Below, piece after piece: positions 48,508-59,589 of a DNA stretch of 64,000 bases. The notes below the pieces were generated by a model. That model had not been told where the DNA came from. It did no database searches and saw only the letters and a program-made list of their open reading frames with translations. The stretch covers positions 30,902,501 through 30,966,500 of the forward strand of contig NC_087256.1 in the NCBI RefSeq assembly GCF_037042905.1, read 5' to 3'. Every line of letters begins with the position of its first letter. Position 1 is the stretch's first letter. A program made the position numbers and the translations under genes. The DNA is from Lytechinus pictus (Eukaryota > Echinodermata > Echinoidea > Temnopleuroida > Toxopneustidae).

Positions 48508-48632
48508 CCCCCGTCACACAAAGAGTTACGACAGATTAAATTCAAACTCAAATTCCGATTTCAATTTCAGATCAATCACTGTTTGAGTTTAATTTGAATC
48601 TATCGCATCTTTTTGTGAGATGGGACCCTAAT
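48508..48632. mobile_element. Short foldback element, family D
   Basis: CACAAAGAGTTACGACAGAT and AAATTCAAACTCAAATT are mirrored by AGTTTAATTTGAATC and ATCGCATCTTTTTGTGAGA. Confidence 0.6.
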
Positions 48633-49138
48633 ATAGGGCCTATGCGTCATGCTATTGGTTGAACATGGCTGAGATCGAATGCGAAATTATGTTCTTTTTA
48701 TTGCCTTAACGAGATATACAATTGTTTTGAAAAAAAGTAGATTACGTAATATAACTATTTTTGTTAGAAAGGGAAGATTCTTTCACTGTGTATTTTGAAT
48801 GGCATTGCACACGACTTTGTGAGAAAATATACAGTGCATGGCTTATGTATCTACCGCCAAGAAATTATTGCAGGAGTAAATATGGCATAATCATCGTCGC
48901 ATTGCCTACAGTGCTCTTAGTGTATTTTACAGTAATGTGAAAAGTTGAGAAAAAACAGAATTTCCCGTACAGGATTAATAGAAGTTTGTTTGTCTAACTA
49001 TACAGACTGCATTGTTGCTTTTTGTGTTTTTTTTAAGTCGAAGAATATGCCTATGGAATATCTCATAACATTGTAAGTAAAAAAGAAAATAATAAAAATT
49101 ACAACGTAACCTTAAATGTTCACAAGTGTTGCTTTTAA

Positions 49139-50998
49139 GGCCCCCTCACACCTAACCGAATTGCCTGAAATATGCCTTGCGATGGCTGGCGAAAGGCATT
49201 TTTTGAAAAATCGTGGTAACTGATAGTAAATCATATTTACCCTTCGTGTTTGGGTTCGTACACCTTCTGAACTAACAGCTACGATGATTCAATTTCGCGA
49301 GGAAAATGAAAATGTTTAAAATTTCCCGACGAATTGAAAAATCGTTGGTCATCTGTTTGAATTCGCATCTCTTATTTAGTCTGCGGTTTTCGTTCGTTTA
49401 TCGTTCGTGTTTTATTGTCGCGCATAGTCCCTCATCGCGCTTTTGCCGAAGTGGACCGATCTCGAAAGAACCCTTAACGAAGCAACACAATGACACAAAC
49501 GAACAAGAACCACCTCGTCTTCATTTCTAATCGCACGCCATATCAAACCATTGCCCACTGTTCGTTTCTCTTGTTGGGTTATATCGACCCTTCGCTCGCC
49601 CTTGGCTGCAGTTTAAGCCCCTTTCACAATTGACGTACGACCTGTTTACGACCGCCTGCAACAGTTTTTTCTTGTTGTTGCACGATCGATCTCTTGGTGT
49701 CTTACGAGCACTCGCAGTGGTTGTAGACGAACGCACGAATTTGAGTTGGTCGGAGGTGGTCGTGACTGGTCGCATCTGAATTTGAACATGTTCAAAATCC
49801 AAACGCGATCAAATACGATTGATTTACTCGCATCAGGTCGTACCATCGGTCGGGCGATCATCGTGTGAGTGTTGTTCAACGTTGTACGACTTGATGCGAG
49901 AGGTGACACAACTATGTATAGTCGCATTTAGTCGACTGGAGGTCGTACAACACTTGCACATGTGCTAGAGACCTACAGAGACCAGTCTTGCGACTGGTTG
50001 CGATAATATAAGACTGTTGCAAGACCGATCGAAATTACGTCTTACAACATTCCACTACCGTTGCATTCGCATGTATGCGACCGAACAGCCCCTTTCACAA
50101 TTGACATCCGACCAGTTTACGACCGCCTGCAACAGTTTTTTCCTGCTGTTGCACGATCGATCTCTTGGTGACTTGCGAGCACTCGCAGTCGTTGTAGACG
50201 GTTGCACGAACTCGAGGTGGTCGTGACTGGTCACATCTGAACTTTGAACATGTTCAAAATCCAAACGAGATCAAATACGATCGATTCACTCGCATCAGCT
50301 CGTATCCAGGGTCGTACCATCGGTCGGGCGATCATCGTACGAGTGTTGTTCAACGTTGCACGACTTGGTGCGAGAGGTTCACAACTAAGTAGTCGCATTT
50401 ACTCGACTGGAGGTCTTACAACACTTGCACATGTGCTAGTGACCTACATGTACAGAGACCTGTCTTGCGACTGGGTGCGATAATATGATGGGCCATAAGA
50501 CTGTTGCAAGACCGATCGCAACGGCTTACAACATTGCACTACCGTTGTATGCGATCGTTCCCCTCGCAATCCCTCGTGCAACACTCACATGTGATCGCAC
50601 GAGCACAATAGGATCATAAGCGACTTACTCGTGCAACGGGTTTTACTGGTTGTTTTTGTTGTACGACAGCTGTTGCAACTGTGAAAGCCTCTGTGCGATC
50701 TTATGAGATGACTGGCGATTGATGCCTGTTGCAGCCTGTCGCACGACCAAAAGGTCGCAAATGGTCGTACGTCAATTGTGAAAGGGGCTTTACTCAAAGA
50801 GGTGAACCGAAAAATCGATATACTTCGCACGTCATATTTATCCTTCGCTTACCGTTCGTTGATAAAATTTGACAATAGTTACTGAACGCATGATTTGACG
50901 GAAATTTTATTGGAATTCGTTGAATTCGCGTGCATTTCTTGCATCTTTCCAATTCGTCACCCTTCGTCCGCCTCCATTCGGTCAGGTGTGAGGGGGCT
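49139..50998. mobile_element. TTAA-flanked inverted-repeat element containing another transposon
   Basis: Left GGCCCCCTCACACCTAACCG and right, inverted, AGCCCCCTCACACCTGACCG, with TTAA at 49135-49138 and 50999-51002. About 680 bases are its own; the rest is the nested element at 49616-50789. Confidence 0.75.
49616..50789 (+). mobile_element. MITE with TTA target duplication (PIF/Harbinger-like), copy 1
   Basis: Termini AGCCCCTTTCACAATTGACG inverted at both ends, TTA at 49613-49615 and 50790-50792. The first about 475 bases are duplicated in tandem (second unit starts about 50091 with a second copy of the terminus), followed by a unique 3' part. Rich in TCGCA/TGCGA and CGTACGAC words. No transposase ORF. 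Confidence 0.85.
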
Positions 50999-51002
50999 TT
51001 AA

Positions 51003-52130
51003 CGTCTTATAATAATTGAGTATTGGTTTTACTAACACAAACTGATTAACACCAGATAAACTGAAAGAACAATTAGTTAAATCAATCTAAAAGCGTTGAA
51101 AGTTGAAAAGTGAAATCCCGCGAGTTTAAAAAATCGATATGACTGAATGTCAGCACGATCATCGTGATTTGATCTCCACTCCTCATGCTCCTTGTCAGAT
51201 TTTCATTTTCCCTTACGAGAAAATAAAGATATTTCACCGAAGTTGAGTTTCAATGACCTCGAATCTGCGTGTGAAACATATACATTTCATGGGCCTTTGG
51301 CTTACATCATATTCCAATACTATTGACACATAAATGAAGTATTAGTTGTAGAATGACAGAATATTATTAATCAATTTTAAAAGGACAATGTCCAGATTGT
51401 CCACAATGTTTTGATGTTGGTATTAGAGATTGGCAAGAACACGTCAATAGAGAGTTTTCGCTCTACACCGCATGACGGATTCAAGAACATAGAAAATGTA
51501 TTGTCAAATGTCCTCCATGACAATGCACAACCAAGAAGTCTGCATGGTGAATCAAAACAGCAGTTTCATCCTGGACTCTGGACAAACGACATATTAACAA
51601 TTTTTTTTCGTCAGCTCCGAAATTTAGGACGAAACAGCTCTTCACCAATTTTAGACAAACCTCCTGACGAGCATTTTCAATACATTTACTGTATTTTTGG
51701 ATCTGTCGTGCGACGCAGAGCCAGCATTCCTTATTATTGATATTGACAGAAAGGGTTAGGTTACCCCACACCGATTCCTAACCGATGGAGATACATTCAA
51801 CAAGTCAGTATTTGTGACTACATCAGCATGCTTGCTGATGGCATCACGACTTCATTCATTTGTCGCTGGAGTAGTTATTCTAGAATTAGGCACCAACATG
51901 GAATATCGAAGGCTCGTGTTTATTTTCGCCTTTAATGACGTCAGCTTCAACGAAGACACTATCACATCTCTGGAGTAAATACTGCATTATTTTTTTTATA
52001 TAAACTTTCCTGCCCTTAAATGGTCACAAATGTTTCAGGAATTGTTCAAAAGTCAATCAGTATCTACAAAAGCATCTAACAAAAGGGTCTGGAAGACTAT
52101 CACTGGACATACGTACTGATAGAACGGCCC
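51003..52130. other. 3' flank of the homeobox gene
   Basis: No coding evidence. On the minus strand an AATAAA at 51919-51924 is a possible polyadenylation signal, about 210 bases past the stop codon. Confidence 0.35.
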
Positions 52131-52133
52131 TCA

Positions 52134-52768
52134 TCACCAAGTCCTATTATTGTTGATGGACGTGTCGAGATACTGATCGCTCTGTGGTGTGGTGTATTCA
52201 TAGTTACAGGAATTTGTGAAAGCTGTCGTTTGGGTATTCGGTGTGCCGCTGTTGACGGTGGAGTAGCTGAAATTGGTGCAGGAATATGTATACGGTGGAG
52301 GATTGGACGCCCCGGTGCAGGGTTTACCGTCCCGCACGAGAACCGGGACGGCCACACGACGCGGTGGGTACTGATCGTTGTTCTGCTGATGTCTCGCCGC
52401 TGCGGCTGCGGCCGCGACCGCAGTGGCCGTCCCTAAATCAATGGTCTTCGTCTCACGTTGTTTCTTGTTTTTGTATCGCCTGTTCTGGAACCAGATCTTG
52501 ACCTGGGTCGGTGTCAGCTTCAGGACGTTCGCCATCTGCTCCCGTTCTGGGGCTGATAAATAGCGTTGCTGTTTGAAACGACGTTCTAGCTCGTAGACCT
52601 GGGCCTGGGAAAAGAGAACTCTGGGCTTACGACGCTGTCGGGAAGGTTTGGGCGGTTTTAACGTCGTACTCGACGGCTGTTGTTGTTGCTGGTGTTGCTG
52701 TTTTGCGCAGGCCGACCTCTTAATGTTGTTTGATGAGTGTTTGCTTTCAGTAGACTGGAGGGTGTTTC
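52134..52768 (-). CDS. Nkx2-5: NK4/Nkx2-5-type homeobox protein, last exon
   Basis: Transcription factor of the tinman/Nkx2-5 class; family members act in mesoderm and muscle specification. The exon starts after the acceptor ACAATACAG in phase 1 and runs 211 codons to TGA. It encodes a Q-rich stretch, a 60-residue homeodomain (52634-52455) with [28 protein letters not shown], Gln50, Asn51 and the NK2-class Tyr54, a poly-Ala run, an NK2-specific domain (52361-52317; [13 protein letters not shown]) and a C-terminus NNNRTW comparable to the RAW end of vertebrate Nkx2-5. The NRRY (not NHRY) helix 3 favours NK4 over Nkx2-1/2-2. GC content is clearly higher than around it. The first exon, expected to carry the TN motif, was not found at higher coordinates. 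Confidence 0.93.
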
Positions 52769-52802
52769 CTGTATTGTACAAATAACAAACAAATAACAAC
52801 AA

Positions 52803-53384
52803 TTACAAAAAATATCGTGACAAATATTTATGCAAGGTAATAACGTAATAATACTTGGGCGGCCACCAACTTATAATATTATCAAATATCAATGTTTTTT
52901 CAGTCACATTATACTATTATGAAAATGTAGTTTTACTGCTCCACTAGCATGCAAAAATGACATCATGCCATCATCATTATCATCATCATTGTCGCCGCCG
53001 GCATCATCATCATCACTGTCGCCGTTGTCGTCATTATTATAAGCAATAAAGAGTATTATGTTTCACAAAATATCTAATTCTCAACTGCGCGTCTCAAAAT
53101 TTCCCATAACATCAGAGTACAAAGATAGCATGGGTAGTATGCTTTGGTAGAAAGTTCTTAACATCTATACTAATCGGTTGTCAACACCTTCCGAATTACT
53201 TAAAAATAATAAACATGAACTTTGCCTCAAATCCCGATCCCTAGTTGCTGTCATTGTGTAAACTAAAACCCAGACAAACTTAATTAAACAAAATAGACTA
53301 ATTGATATTTCAGAAGCTAAACAATCTCTTTACAAACGGATATTGAGGTGGGCTGAGTCGAGAGTATACGAAGATAAAATACAT
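52803..53384. other. Intron of the homeobox gene or upstream flank
   Basis: AT-rich with a small CATCAT/GCC repeat patch (52965-53035). No exon recognised. Confidence 0.5.
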
Positions 53385-53387
53385 TAA

Positions 53388-54332
53388 AGGTCAAGTCCAC
53401 CCCTATGAAACGTTGATTTGAATAAAAAGTGGAAAGTCTAACAAACATAACGCTGAAAAATTCTTTAAGTCGGGTGTAGAATAAGAAAGCTATTTAATTC
53501 TAAAATCTTGCCTATTTTGAAAAAAAAGTTGTCATGGTTGCAGTGTATATACACAACACGGTAATAGGCAAATCACACATTTGTCAATGTTTGATACTCA
53601 CTATTTGACACTCACTATTTCTTGTGCAATGTATTGTACTTATGAATCATGAATATCAAATTTTGGGCAGATTTGATAAGAATACATTTTCTTAATCGAA
53701 TCTCTACAACAATGACAATTTTTACACGTCCAGCGAGTAATCAAACTTTGTTTCACATGAAAATGATAAAAAAATATTTTCTCTATTTCACAAAATTTGA
53801 ATAAACAAGATAATAAGGCAGAAGCGGATCTAGAGGGGGGGTTGGGGGGGTTGCAACCCCCCCAAAAAAAAAAAATCCGGGGACCATTTTTTTAAATCTT
53901 ATCTTTTTTTTAAACTTGTTTTTTTATTTTATTCTATTTCTATGTATTTATTTCATTTATTATTATTATCATTATTATTATGGTGTTTTAGATGCAAGAA
54001 AACGCCATTTTCACACACAGATTTTCAAAATTTTTCCCTACTGTGGGAGGGGGACACCCCCCTCCCACACCCTCCCCCCTCGCTCGCTTGGACTCGGTCG
54101 CTACGCTCCCTCGCATACCACCCCAACCCCCCTTTATAAAAAGCTGGATCCGCCCCTGATAAGCAGATTGCATCATCGTTCCTCTCAAATTACATACTGA
54201 CCAGGATGTGCATTTAAAATTAAGCGAAATTTTGAAAGCTTCGTCGTTCTTACTTCACATCCGATTTTTTTTTCAACATTATATTCCCTTTTCATTAAAA
54301 TAAACTTTTTTTGTTCAGATGCATTTCCCTTT
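53388..54332. mobile_element. TTAA-group MITE, family A (copy 5), interrupted
   Basis: TTAA then AGGTCAAGTCCACCCCTA at the left; right side CATTTCCCTTTTTAA is degenerate. An unrelated G-bounded repeat sits at 53822-54160. Confidence 0.6.
53822..54160. mobile_element. G-bounded repeat with GCGGATCTAG/CTGGATCCGCCCCTG ends
   Basis: Left AGAAGCGGATCTAGAGGGGG, right AGCTGGATCCGCCCCTGAT. Inside a family A MITE. Confidence 0.6.
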
Positions 54333-54849
54333 TTAAAGCCAGTCTAGAGCTTTGATGTGAATTATGTTCGAGTATTACCTTACATGTCAACATTACAAAA
54401 GCATAGTGGTAATTTGATGTTTGTTCAGCCCTTAGAATTCCAATTTGGCATTTTCTATCTATATAGCCTTCTCTGTGATTTTTTAATTTTACTTTAAAGC
54501 ACTTACTATATAAATTTAGTGTTTGGATATTAAAAAGCTACAGACAAAGATCATATCTCGAAATTTTCCGGGAAATTTTCAGCCCGTTCTATGCTTAAGA
54601 AGGTGTTTTATATAACCAAAACAAAAAATACACAATGTTTGATGTTAATCGGGCAACCTATAAAAATGAAATGTAAAATCTGTAAATTTATCCGATAAAA
54701 CTATTTTTTATATTCAATAGTTCACATCGTAACCACTTTAGGGTGACACTCACATTCCTATGATCCAGTAATAAATTTGAATAAAGACACGTATTTTTGC
54801 GGGATTTACCAAAACTAAAGGCTTGAAATATTTCTCATCATGCGTAATT

Positions 54850-55095
54850 GGAGGGGGGGGGGGGTATTCGTTATGGGACAGGTCTCAGGGGCACCGCAGC
54901 CCCATTTTTTCTAGTGGAAAAAACGGAGGAAAAAAAGGAGAAGGGGGAGAAAAGGGAAATAAAAGAGTTTGGACGTCTGGGTTGGTCGTCTAAATACTCC
55001 AATACACGTCTGAGAAAAAAAAATGAGAAAAATAAAATGCAACAATCAGGATTTTTTCACGCCCCACACCCTGGCTCCACCCCTGGATGGCGTAT
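54850..55095. repeat. Poly-G started repeat ending CTGGCTCCACCCCTGG
   Basis: A GGAGGGGGGGGG start and CCTGGCTCCACCCCTGG end resemble the GGATCCAG-ended group. Decayed. Confidence 0.4.
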
Positions 55096-55562
55096 GTTTT
55101 TTTTTCTATTTTTTATTATTTTACATATAAAGTTAGAAAGGATTTGAGTTGAGCGCCACTGGCCTGTTGCACAAAGAGATGTGATCAAATGTAACTCCAA
55201 AGTTAAACTCAATTTGATTATAAACCAATCAAAAACATGCATTTTAACTCAACCCTTTCTGTATCTTGTCGTTGAAAAAAATAACTTTTACCAAAACGAC
55301 GTAGAATGTAACCTTGGTCGTTACTATCATTTCGGGCGACTTCCTTTAAAGGCATACAATTGCACGCTAATGAAAGTTAACATTCATATTGCATCCTGGA
55401 ATGTATATAGCAGGTATAATGTTACAATATTTGATTAGCGACACGTGACATGAAAACTTGGCAATGATATCATTTCCAGTTATGATAATTCCTCTAATTA
55501 CCTATTTTCATAAGGTTACACCCCGCGTGAATCCAACTTTTTATGGGAAAGTGACCAATTAA

Positions 55563-56748
55563 AGCCCCTTTCACAATTGACGTACGACCATTTGCGACCT
55601 TTTGGTCGTGCGACAGGCTGCAACAGGCATCAATCGCTAGTCATCTCATAAGATCGCACAGAGGCTTTCACAGTTGCAACAGCTGTCGTACAACAAAAAC
55701 AACCAGTAAACCCCGTTGCACGAGTAAGTCGCATATGCTCTTATTGTGCTCGTGCGATCACATGCGAGTGTTGCACGAGGGATTGCGAGTGGAACGGTCG
55801 CATACATGCGAATGAAACGGTAGTGCAATGTTGTAAGCCGTTGCGATCGGTCTTGCAACAGTCTTATGGCCCATATTATTATCGCAACCAGTCGCAAGAC
55901 AGGTCTATGTACATGTAGGTCGCTTGCACATGTGCAAGTGTTGTACGACCTCCAGTCAAGTAAATGCGACTACTTAGTTGTGCCACCTCTCGCACCAAGT
56001 CGTACAACGTTGAACAACACTCGCACGATGATCGCCCGAGCGATGGTACGACCCCGGGTACGGCCTGATGCGAGTGAATCGATCGTATTTGATCGCGTTC
56101 GGATTTTGAACATGTTCAAAGTTCAGATGTGACCAGTCACGACCACCTCGAGTTCGTGCGACCGTCTACAACGACTGCGAGTGCTCGCAAGACACCAAGA
56201 GATCGATCGTGCAACAACAAGAAAAAACTGTTGCAGGCGGTCGTAAACTGGTCGGACGTCAATTGTGAAAGGGGCTGAACAGTCGCATACAAGCGAATGC
56301 AACGGTAGTGGAATGTTGTAGGCCATAATTTCGATCGATCTTGCAACAGTCTTATATTATCGCACCCAGTCGCAAGACTGGTCTCTGTAGGTCTCCAGCA
56401 CATGTGCAAGTGTTGTACGACCTCCAGTCGACTAAATGCGACTATACTTAGTTGTGCCACCTCTCGCACCAAGTCGTACAACGTTGAACAACACTAACAC
56501 GATGGTCGCCCGACCGATGGTACGACTTGTTGCGAGTGAATCAATCGTATTTGATCGCGTTTGGATTTTGAACATGTTCAAAGTTCAGATGCGACCACTC
56601 ACGATCACCTCCGACCACCTCGAGTTTGTGCGATCGTCTACAACGACTGCGAGTGCTCGCAAGACACCAAGGGATCGATCGCGCAACAACAAGAAAAAAT
56701 TGTTGCAGGTGGTCGTAAACAGGTCGTACGTCAATTGTGAAAGGGGCT
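55563..56748 (-). mobile_element. MITE with TAA target duplication (PIF/Harbinger-like), copy 2, inverted relative to copy 1
   Basis: Same termini as 49616-50789, flanked by TAA (55560-55562 and 56749-56751), and the interior is the reverse complement of copy 1, including the tandem-duplicated unit (junction near 56276). Confidence 0.85.
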
Positions 56749-56751
56749 TAA

Positions 56752-59440
56752 GGCCATCGCACACCTTACGACTGTTCGCGATCCGATTTTGGAACAAATA
56801 GACTTTTGCTCATTTTCTGAAAATGTGAATGAAACATATCATTTTATTTGAGGTTAAAATTAATTGAAAGAATACTAATATAACCATTTTGAAAGATTGC
56901 AAGCTTTTATTTTGGAGTAAAGGCCAAATTAGTTTCAAATCGTAGCCAATCGTACGACTGCTATATATGACGTCATTACGACTAGATATTAAATTCGCTT
57001 TTATTCTAAGAAGGATGATAGCATAGTCACAGATTTGAACATAGGTATTCGTACGATGATTTAGAACATTACATAGTCAGATATTCCAAGTCTCAATATT
57101 AGCATCAAATTCTACTACATTTTATTCTGAAATCGGGTCGCAGACCAATCGTAAGGTGTGCGGTCGCCTTTATACATGCACATCAGAAACAGAACTGCAA
57201 CATATACCGAATTTGTGTGAGCAGCTCGAGGAGCAGCTTCTGCTTCCATTTTATTGGCAGAGGTAATAATCAGAATCCACTCGTAATAAAATCCATACGA
57301 TTATGCTCTCTCTTCCCCCCTCTCTTGCTCTCTCTCTCTCTCTCTCTGACATCCCTATTTTACTATGTCGTATAAATTTAAAATTGATCATAATACTGTA
57401 CACGCATGGCGATTATATCAATGAATGAACATCAAAACAAATCATGGATGTGTTTTACTTGAAGAAGCTATGATTGAAAGGTATATAGCTTCGTAAAGAA
57501 AAATGATATCAAATGAATAAATAACTAAAATGTTGCTGAAGTCACCCCATATTAAGTTTTCCTCCTCATACAACTTACACAGGGACACTAACTATTCGAT
57601 CCATATGAATGGGGGACTTCATATCAATTCATAACTCCAACAGATATGAGCTGATGATATCGTCAATGGTTAGACTCGAAAGGGGGTATGAAATAATTAC
57701 CTTCGTTGAAAATGTCCTCCATCTGTTCTTTAGAATACATTTTCTCTCAAATATATTTTTTATCATACAGAGGAAATGGTTTATTATCCCCGTATTGTCC
57801 ACATCATTGTACAAAAATTACAGGCTCTTTTGACATTTCAAATCTTTTGAATTTGTGACCGACTTTTTACATCGAAATTGAGGTGAACGAAAAACAGGGC
57901 TAGGCTAAGAAAAAAAAAGAAAAGGAGATTATGCAAATATTTGTAATCGTCAAAAATTGGTAGACTTTCATTTTTTTTTCTCACACGTTTGTGATGGGAA
58001 TTAAACATAAGCATGACATTGATAAGGGAAGAGAGTTTGACTGGGAGAGGATCTTCCTGTTCAAAGTCTATGCATGGTAGGTGACTGCACGGAGTCATTA
58101 CCTTAAAGTTTATTACCCGATTTTGATTAGGCGTTCGACAGTCTCGCCTTTTCCTCGGTAATATACCGATAACTTCCGATTGGAGCGGGGTTATATAGGG
58201 AGAAGGCAGGGGGCGGCCCTCCCCTTTGATTTTTGAAGTCGTGAAAAGGGGGAAAAGGGGAAAGAAAAGGAAGGAGAAAAGGGAAGATAGATAGAGTCAC
58301 GGACGTGACTGCTGTTTCAAGTCACCGATCATCGACAAAGACTTCATTGTCATAAAATGCATTTGACAATAGATTCTCTACGTTCTAGAAAGCGTCCGCA
58401 TATAGCTGCAGCGAAAACTCCCCCATTATTGCCTGTAAAAACCCGTTTTATTCAAGGGGTATATCTAAAAAATCACTTACAAGATATTTGCAGAAACGAA
58501 AATATACAATTGCATTATATACTATATATATAATATGTTCAGATATAAAACATTCTAGCTCGGAAGAACTTTATTTATTTTCTAATATATTTTTAAAGCT
58601 ATGCAGGTTTTAGTGAAAACTTTCCAAATTAAAGCATTAAAACATTAAATTAGAATTAAAGCACTGAATATGTGTGGAAATCCTCAGAATTTATAAGAAA
58701 AATCATTTACAAGTTGATAGCAATCGTGACACCTTGGTATGGGAATGGTATGTATCATTTCCGAAAACGTACATGTATTATTTTCAAAGTTTTGGCATCG
58801 TCACTATCCAATCATCGTGATCCTGTCCAGTCCAGTCTAGTCATTATAACTGTTTACTTGGAACAAAATGCAACATAATTTATTTCAATGCAGTGCATTT
58901 CTTTAAGGTCCACAGTAGACCATACTAAAAGTCCCCCCAAAAATCAAAAATAGGGGAAAGCGTTCATATCAGCATAAATCGAAGATGGCCGCCAAAATAC
59001 ATTTGTTACCTATTCGAAGTAGAATATATATCTACTGATACGATTTCATAGAGTTTACAGTTTGATCGTATGAATGCTTTATTTGCATATGAATAAGCAT
59101 ATTTTCAAAATGGCCTCCAAATACCGATTTTGACCTTTTTGTTTTTGTTTTTCATGCACATATTTTACATTTTACTTTCAAATAAAAAGTGTTGCTTTGT
59201 GCAAGAAGTTTTTACTGCGATGTATTTATCTGAGAGTCTAGCATCAACTCTAAAATTACACTCGTGGGCAAGTGAGGTACACGAGATCTTCAATCTGTAA
59301 GCTTTATAGCTGTCTTCTAATCTTTACCATTCTTATGTATAGTTTAACTTTAAGGTAAATAATTTTGAAGATGTAACAGAGAAAAATCATTAATCTTATC
59401 GATTAGATCACGAACATCGTCAAAATCATAGGGATGTGGA
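56752..59440. other. Upstream flank of the homeobox gene, no gene recognised
   Basis: AT-rich; (CT)n at about 57324-57348. CACACCTTACGACT at 56760 and GTAAGGTGTGCGGT at 57150 form an inverted pair that may bound another MITE (about 56753-57171). No coding exon seen. Confidence 0.45.
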
Positions 59441-59586
59441 TTTGATTATGGACTCGTCACTTGGCTAATATAAAATAAATATTATATATTTTTCATATTG
59501 CGCCTTTTTCCAGGGGATACAAGGCGTTTTATAAAAAATATATAATATTTATTATATATTAGCCAAGTGACGAGTCCATAATCAAA
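59441..59586. repeat. Long near-perfect hairpin (arms of about 60 bases)
   Basis: TTTGATTATGGACTCGTCAC plus TTGGCTAATATA at the left is mirrored by TATATTAGCCAAGTGACGAG plus TCCATAATCAAA at the right, with a short spacer near 59500-59525. Confidence 0.88.
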
Positions 59587-59589
59587 GAT

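Noticed and set aside
49527..50483. Several 70-93 codon frames on both strands, also at 55646-56801
   Set aside because: All fall inside the two TTA/TAA-flanked MITEs and appear in mirror image in the two copies; composition follows the TCGCA/TGCGA words.
52230..52501. Plus-strand frames of 68-71 codons opposite the homeobox exon
   Set aside because: Antisense shadows of the GC-rich Nkx2-5 coding exon.
54848..55147. 99-codon Lys/Glu/Gly-rich frame
   Set aside because: Low-complexity G/A-rich repeat sequence without homologous domain.
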